A stretch of 10,283 nt of DNA from Anaerolineae bacterium (GTDB taxonomy: Bacteria > Chloroflexota > Anaerolineae > B4-G1 > SLSP01): the NCBI GenBank assembly GCA_016928755.1, contig JAFGKB010000174.1, positions 1-10,283 of the forward strand. The letters are read 5' to 3'. Shown here piece by piece: positions 7,290-10,283 of the stretch (position 1 is the first letter of the stretch; each line of letters starts with the position of its first letter). The notes under the pieces were generated by a model. It was not told where the DNA came from, ran no database searches, and worked only from the letters and a program-made list of their open reading frames with translations. The translations under genes were made by a program, and so were the position numbers.

Positions 7290-7318
7290 CATTTATAATG
7301 AAAAGCGTTACAATGTAA
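7286..7318 (+). promoter_or_regulatory. Promoter of the cyclase-exonuclease pair with -10 palindrome
   Basis: TTGCCA (7286-7291) and TACAAT (7309-7314) are 17 bp apart, each matching consensus at five of six positions. Transcription would start near 7321, about 48 nt before the chosen ATG. The -10 box lies within the near-perfect palindrome TTACAATGTAA (7308-7318). The hexamer GTTACA occurs here (7307) and inside the upstream dyad (7263), 44 bp or about four helical turns apart. This suggests a regulator binding both sites. A TATAAT at 7294-7299 is an alternative -10 with a poor -35. Confidence 0.55.
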
Positions 7319-7368
7319 TAAGTGTAGGGGCCGTTATTAAAAAATTGGGAACAGAGAAGATAAACAAA

Positions 7369-8898
7369 ATGTCAGAAGAGAAGAGTATTCACGTTTTAAT
7401 CATAGACGATAGTGCCGAGATCACAGCGTTTGTTAAAGACTCGGTGCTGATACCGCGTGGATTTAAGGTCACAAATGCGACCGATGGCTTTGCGGGGCTT
7501 AAATCCATTGTCACCGAGAGGCCGGACCTGATTCTGCTGGATTACGAGATGCCGCGTATGAACGGGATCGAAGTACTACAGGAGATGAAGAAAAAAGGGA
7601 TTAATATCCCGGTTATCCTAATTACGTCTTACGGGTCAGAATCTGTCGCCGTCGATGTTTTCCGCCTTGGTGTACGTGACTATGTCTCCAAGCCTTTCAA
7701 TGCCGAAGATTTACTCAATTCCATTAAACAAGTACTGCACATCGTAAAACTAGAGGGGGAACGCCAGCGGCTTATGGCAGAATTACAACAAAGTAACGCG
7801 GCTCTATCCCAACGTCTTCGGGAGTTAGACACCCTCTATCATGTCAGTAAATCTGTCACTTCGCTCCGGGAACGGGAGAAGCTACTAGAGCGTATTGTGG
7901 ATGCGGCTCTATACCTCACCGGGGCTATGGACGGGGTATTAGTCTTGATAGATCCCAAAACCAGCCAGCCAATTGATTATGTCCAACGGATACGCTCTGG
8001 AAATGATTATACGGAAGCGGACCCGGATGAGACCTTGAAGACTAATACCGCAGGGTTGATGATGGGCGTAGGGCTGCAAATCGCAGGGCAGACCATCGGG
8101 ACATTGACGGTTAGTAATAAGCGAAATCGCAAGCCGTTGACCAAGCACGACCAGCGACTCCTGCGTATGTTGGCCGACTACGCAGCGATTGCCATCGAAA
8201 ACTTCCATCTTATAGAGACGATTCAAGAACAAGAAAAACGTGAAAAACAGCATATCCGCAGTTTATTTGAACACTATGTGGCCCCGCAATATGTAGACCG
8301 GCTGTTAAAACAACCCCAAGCAATCCGCCCTGGCGGACAACGGCAACAAATTTCTGTGTTGTTTGCCGATATACGCGGTTTTACTACGTTCAGTGCGATG
8401 ACCAACCCTGACGCTTTGATGAATGTACTCAACCAATATCTGGGCCGGGCTGCTGAGATGGTATTGCGGGAAGAGGGAACCCTAGATAAGTTTATGGGCG
8501 ATGAGATTATGGCCTTTTTCAACGCTCCATTGGAACAAAAAGACTATGCCCTGCGCGCGGTACGCGCAGCATGGCAGATCTTACAAACTATGATGGAAAC
8601 ACAAAGCAGCTTACCGGAAACGCAGCGACTGGCTTTCGGCATTGGGGTTAGCACCGGCGACGCTATAGTAGGGAATATCGGGACATCGAAACAGATGAAC
8701 TATACGGCAATAGGCCACACGGTCAATAAAGCCCACACCTTACAAGAATTAGCCCCGGCGGGGAAAATTCTGATTTGCAGCAAGACTTATGAGTTAGTCC
8801 GGGAATATATAGCTGCGGACAGCCTGCCACAAGTTAAGATCAAGGGACAAACTCAACCGGAGACCATCTTTGAAATTGTGGCAGTAAAGGAGCTATAA
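7369..8898 (+). CDS. Response regulator-GAF-class III nucleotide cyclase protein
   Basis: The 509-residue protein is a signalling fusion. A receiver domain (about 7-125) has Asp13/Asp14, phospho-acceptor Asp58 (LLLDYEMPRMNG), Thr86 and Lys108 (KPF). A coiled-coil linker (about 128-155) leads to a GAF domain (about 155-282). A second short helix leads to the FEHYVAPQYVDRLL segment that normally precedes a class III adenylate/guanylate cyclase domain (about 325-505). The cyclase keeps metal Asp334 (LFADIRGF), Lys374 and metal Asp378 (DKFMGDE), and Asn453. The usual Asp in IGD is His450 and the transition-state Arg four residues after Asn is Thr457, so activity may be lost or altered. The ATG at 7369 is chosen because the upstream in-frame ATG at 7255 lies within a palindrome before the predicted start site. 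No histidine kinase is adjacent. The exonuclease gene follows after 23 bp. Confidence 0.88.
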   Translation: MSEEKSIHVLIIDDSAEITAFVKDSVLIPRGFKVTNATDGFAGLKSIVTERPDLILLDYEMPRMNGIEVLQEMKKKGINIPVILITSYGSESVAVDVFRLGVRDYVSKPFNAEDLLNSIKQVLHIVKLEGERQRLMAELQQSNAALSQRLRELDTLYHVSKSVTSLREREKLLERIVDAALYLTGAMDGVLVLIDPKTSQPIDYVQRIRSGNDYTEADPDETLKTNTAGLMMGVGLQIAGQTIGTLTVSNKRNRKPLTKHDQRLLRMLADYAAIAIENFHLIETIQEQEKREKQHIRSLFEHYVAPQYVDRLLKQPQAIRPGGQRQQISVLFADIRGFTTFSAMTNPDALMNVLNQYLGRAAEMVLREEGTLDKFMGDEIMAFFNAPLEQKDYALRAVRAAWQILQTMMETQSSLPETQRLAFGIGVSTGDAIVGNIGTSKQMNYTAIGHTVNKAHTLQELAPAGKILICSKTYELVREYIAADSLPQVKIKGQTQPETIFEIVAVKEL

Positions 8899-8921
8899 GA
8901 ACCTTTCTAGGAGTTTGACTT

Positions 8922-9446
8922 ATGACCGTATTCTTTGACGTAGAAACGCAGAACAGCTTCCAGGAGATCGGGGGCCATTACCCTGAACGCCTGCGTATTT
9001 CAGTAGTAGTCACTTATAACACCGCTGACCAAGCCTTCCACCGCTACACCGAAGCAGATACTGCGGCTTTAGTTACCGAGCTTCAGGCGGCAGATTTGGT
9101 GGTGGGATACAATCTGTATGGTTTTGATTATCCGGTAGTGGGCCGGTATACTGATGTTGATTTAACAAAGCTCCCCACCGTGGATATGTTGGTGGAGATT
9201 GAGAAACGGGTGGGCTTCCGTGTTGGTTTAGATGCTGTAGCTGGTGCGACATTACAAATTAGCAAAAGTGCTGATGGGCTACAGGCGGTACAATGGTGGC
9301 GCGAGGGTAGAATAGAGGAAATCTTTAAATACTGCGAACAAGATGTAGAGGTTACGCGCCAACTTTATGAATTCGGGAAAAACTACAGATATGTGCAGTT
9401 TTACGACCGGCAATACCGGCTGCGTAAGGTGCCGCTAACGTGGTAG
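8922..9446 (+). CDS. DEDDy 3'-5' exonuclease-like protein (RNase H-like fold)
   Basis: This protein of 174 residues carries the motifs of the DnaQ-like DEDD exonuclease superfamily. ExoI is FFDVETQ with Asp6 and Glu8, ExoII is GYNLYGFDYPVV with Asn64 and Asp69, and ExoIII is KYCEQDVEVT with Tyr137 and Asp141. The YxxxD spacing marks the DEDDy subgroup. Such domains bind two divalent metals and remove nucleotides from 3' ends of DNA or RNA. This protein is essentially the catalytic domain alone, with no polymerase, helicase or HRDC part. It resembles the stand-alone RNase_H_2/YprB-like group, whose substrates are poorly known. AGGAG about 8 nt before the ATG is a good Shine-Dalgarno. The 23-bp gap to the cyclase gene implies co-transcription. 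The nuclease call is firm; the biological substrate is unknown. Confidence 0.85.
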   Translation: MTVFFDVETQNSFQEIGGHYPERLRISVVVTYNTADQAFHRYTEADTAALVTELQAADLVVGYNLYGFDYPVVGRYTDVDLTKLPTVDMLVEIEKRVGFRVGLDAVAGATLQISKSADGLQAVQWWREGRIEEIFKYCEQDVEVTRQLYEFGKNYRYVQFYDRQYRLRKVPLTW

Positions 9447-9468
9447 TGGATAAGCTTATTTGACCGGT

Positions 9469-9502
9469 AACGCCCCTAGGGACGGGACATAGAGCGTTTT
9501 TT
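9469..9502 (+). terminator. Possible weak terminator between converging genes
   Basis: AACGC (9469-9473) can pair with GCGTT (9494-9498), which runs into TTTTTT (9497-9502). The intervening loop is long, although it contains a CCCTAGGG palindrome that could fold. It lies in the 93-bp gap between the converging exonuclease and HNH genes, where a terminator is expected. The stem is short, so the call is tentative. Confidence 0.3.
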
Positions 9503-9539
9503 GGAATGTGGGGGCGGGTGAGCTACAATTTGAGATTAT

Positions 9540-10064
9540 TTACCGAATCTCCAAGTAAGTCTTCCAGGCGGCGGGAATCTCGCCGGAGATAACCAGATAG
9601 GTCACCCGTGGTATCTTAGGCTCCCACAGAAGTCTCATATAAACCTCATGAGGGGTGCGGTCAGCCTTACGCTGATTGCAACGCCAACAAGCACATACCG
9701 TATTACCCCACGTGCTTTGTCCCCCTCGGCTGACCGGCATAATGTGGTCAACTGTGAAATCTTGGAGCGTTAGAACCTGCCCCATTTGTTTATCCCCAGG
9801 TTGTGCCCCACAGTAAGCGCAAGTATACATATCGCGACGCAGCACCGCCCGGCGGCTCCAATGGGCACCGCGCTGTGGAACGTTGACATAACGGCGGAGA
9901 CGAATTACAGAAGGAATGGAAAAGATATCAGAAGCCCCGTAAATTTCAACAGACTCATCACAAGCAGCGACCACACGTCCCCGCAGCATCAAGGATAGGG
10001 CACGCCGGCGAGTAATAACGGCCAGTGGCTCATAACTCCAATTCAATAGTAAAACATTGGACAT
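9540..10064 (-). CDS. HNH endonuclease family protein
   Basis: The 174-residue product begins with the conserved block VLLLNWSYEPLAVITRRRA seen at the N-terminus of a widespread family of chromosomal HNH proteins. The HNH core follows. A first zinc pair CAYC (Cys82, Cys85) is followed by DHIMPVSRGG with Asp106 and His107. Asn121 (WGNTV) and a second zinc pair CWRC (Cys126, Cys129) come next, then CNQRKADRTPHE. The fold cleaves nucleic acid with a single metal; the target of this family is not established. It may be a housekeeping nuclease rather than a defence or mobile element. The ATG at 10064 has AAGGAGG at 10072-10078 with 7-nt spacing, so the in-frame TTG at 10067 is rejected. It converges on the exonuclease gene and has no partner methylase. 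Confidence 0.88.
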   Translation of the reverse strand: MSNVLLLNWSYEPLAVITRRRALSLMLRGRVVAACDESVEIYGASDIFSIPSVIRLRRYVNVPQRGAHWSRRAVLRRDMYTCAYCGAQPGDKQMGQVLTLQDFTVDHIMPVSRGGQSTWGNTVCACWRCNQRKADRTPHEVYMRLLWEPKIPRVTYLVISGEIPAAWKTYLEIR

Positions 10065-10071
10065 CAAGCAG

Positions 10072-10078
10072 CCTCCTT
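10072..10078 (-). promoter_or_regulatory. Near-consensus ribosome binding site of the HNH gene
   Basis: AAGGAGG on the minus strand, seven bases before the ATG at 10064, is the strongest Shine-Dalgarno in the window. It decides the start codon over the neighbouring TTG. Confidence 0.85.
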
Positions 10079-10130
10079 AAACTGCGATACGTGCCTAAGT
10101 CCAACCTAAACAAACTTCCTCTATCCCTAT

Positions 10131-10139
10131 TTTATACCA
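10131..10139 (-). promoter_or_regulatory. Possible extended -10 promoter of the HNH gene
   Basis: On the minus strand TGG followed by TATAAA (10131-10139) fits an extended -10 element. No good -35 lies at 16-18 bp, the nearest being TTGTTA at 21 bp. The start site would be near 10124, about 60 nt before the ATG. Confidence 0.4.
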
Positions 10140-10230
10140 AAACTGAAATCAGACGACTAACAAAATATTAGAAGAATGTTAAGGGTATGTTATCATCCTA
10201 TTAAAAAGAGCCAGAGCATAAAAAATAAGT

Positions 10231-10242
10231 GGAATTTATTCC
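10231..10242 (+). repeat. Short palindrome near the right edge
   Basis: GGAAT-TT-ATTCC forms a perfect 5-bp inverted repeat with a 2-bp centre in otherwise featureless AT-rich DNA. It lies between the HNH gene and a possible plus-strand start at 10263, and could be an operator. Chance occurrence is quite possible. Confidence 0.25.
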
Positions 10243-10262
10243 GAGTAACAACCATAAGAGAC

Positions 10263-10283
10263 ATGGTTCAGTTAAGAAAGAAA
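10263..10283 (+). CDS. Possible start of a rightward gene (edge-truncated)
   Basis: ATG at 10263 opens a frame of seven codons (MVQLRKK) that reaches the window edge without a stop. A weak AAGAG lies a few bases upstream. Divergent orientation from the HNH gene and roughly 200 bp of non-coding DNA between them would suit a real gene start. Seven codons are not enough to judge, and no function can be suggested. Confidence 0.2.

Noticed and set aside
7255..7368. 38-codon N-terminal extension of the cyclase protein from the ATG at 7255
   Set aside because: It lies across a palindrome, the -35 and -10 boxes and the predicted start site, has no Shine-Dalgarno, and receiver domains normally begin a few residues before the sequence VLIIDDS.
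7369..10064. Anti-phage defence system made of cyclase, exonuclease and HNH nuclease
   Set aside because: The cyclase is of the response-regulator class III type rather than a CD-NTase or Pycsar type with an adjacent effector. The HNH gene is convergent with its own ribosome site and belongs to a common chromosomal family, and no mobile-element marks are present.

Overview
This window looks like an ordinary bacterial chromosome segment. It holds eight complete protein genes, one truncated at the left edge, and possibly the first codons of another at the right edge. Base composition is roughly balanced by eye. The Pro/Thr-rich linker of the membrane-anchored TPR protein, the REC-GAF-cyclase architecture, the DUF4870-type membrane protein and the style of the HNH protein all remind me of Chloroflexota (Anaerolineae-like). 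That placement is inference, not proof. I saw no tRNA, rRNA, CRISPR array, transposase or integrase.

Left half (1-5487, minus strand): a compact four-gene operon reads right to left as recJ, a UDP-glucuronate 4-epimerase-like SDR gene, a histidine ammonia-lyase gene (hutH-like) and a TPR protein gene cut by the window edge. The junctions are a 16-bp overlap, a TGATG stop/start overlap and a 24-bp gap. A good sigma-70-type promoter (5459-5487) precedes an approximately 130-nt leader with small hairpins. The four products share no obvious pathway.

Middle (5486-6155): a small three-helix DUF4870-family membrane protein gene on the minus strand ends in a textbook intrinsic terminator, whose T-tract overlaps the recJ -35 box. 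It has its own promoter at 6032-6060. Divergently, mnmA (tRNA 2-thiouridylase) begins 6 nt after a perfect TATAAT box, which predicts a leaderless mRNA.

Right half (6156-10283): mnmA is followed by an intergenic stretch dense in inverted repeats (7222-7318) that surrounds a strong promoter. This drives a response regulator-GAF-class III cyclase protein gene, followed 23 bp later by a single-domain DEDDy 3'-5' exonuclease gene. The cyclase keeps both metal-binding aspartates and the substrate lysine. The usual adenine-contacting Asp is His, and the transition-state Arg is Thr, so its activity is doubtful or altered. An HNH endonuclease-family gene converges from the right with a near-perfect Shine-Dalgarno. 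The last ~200 bp are non-coding, apart from a possible plus-strand start at the very edge.

Nothing here forms a convincing undescribed system. The items most worth checking are the cyclase with substituted catalytic residues, the dyad-rich control region in front of it, and its pairing with a small exonuclease.
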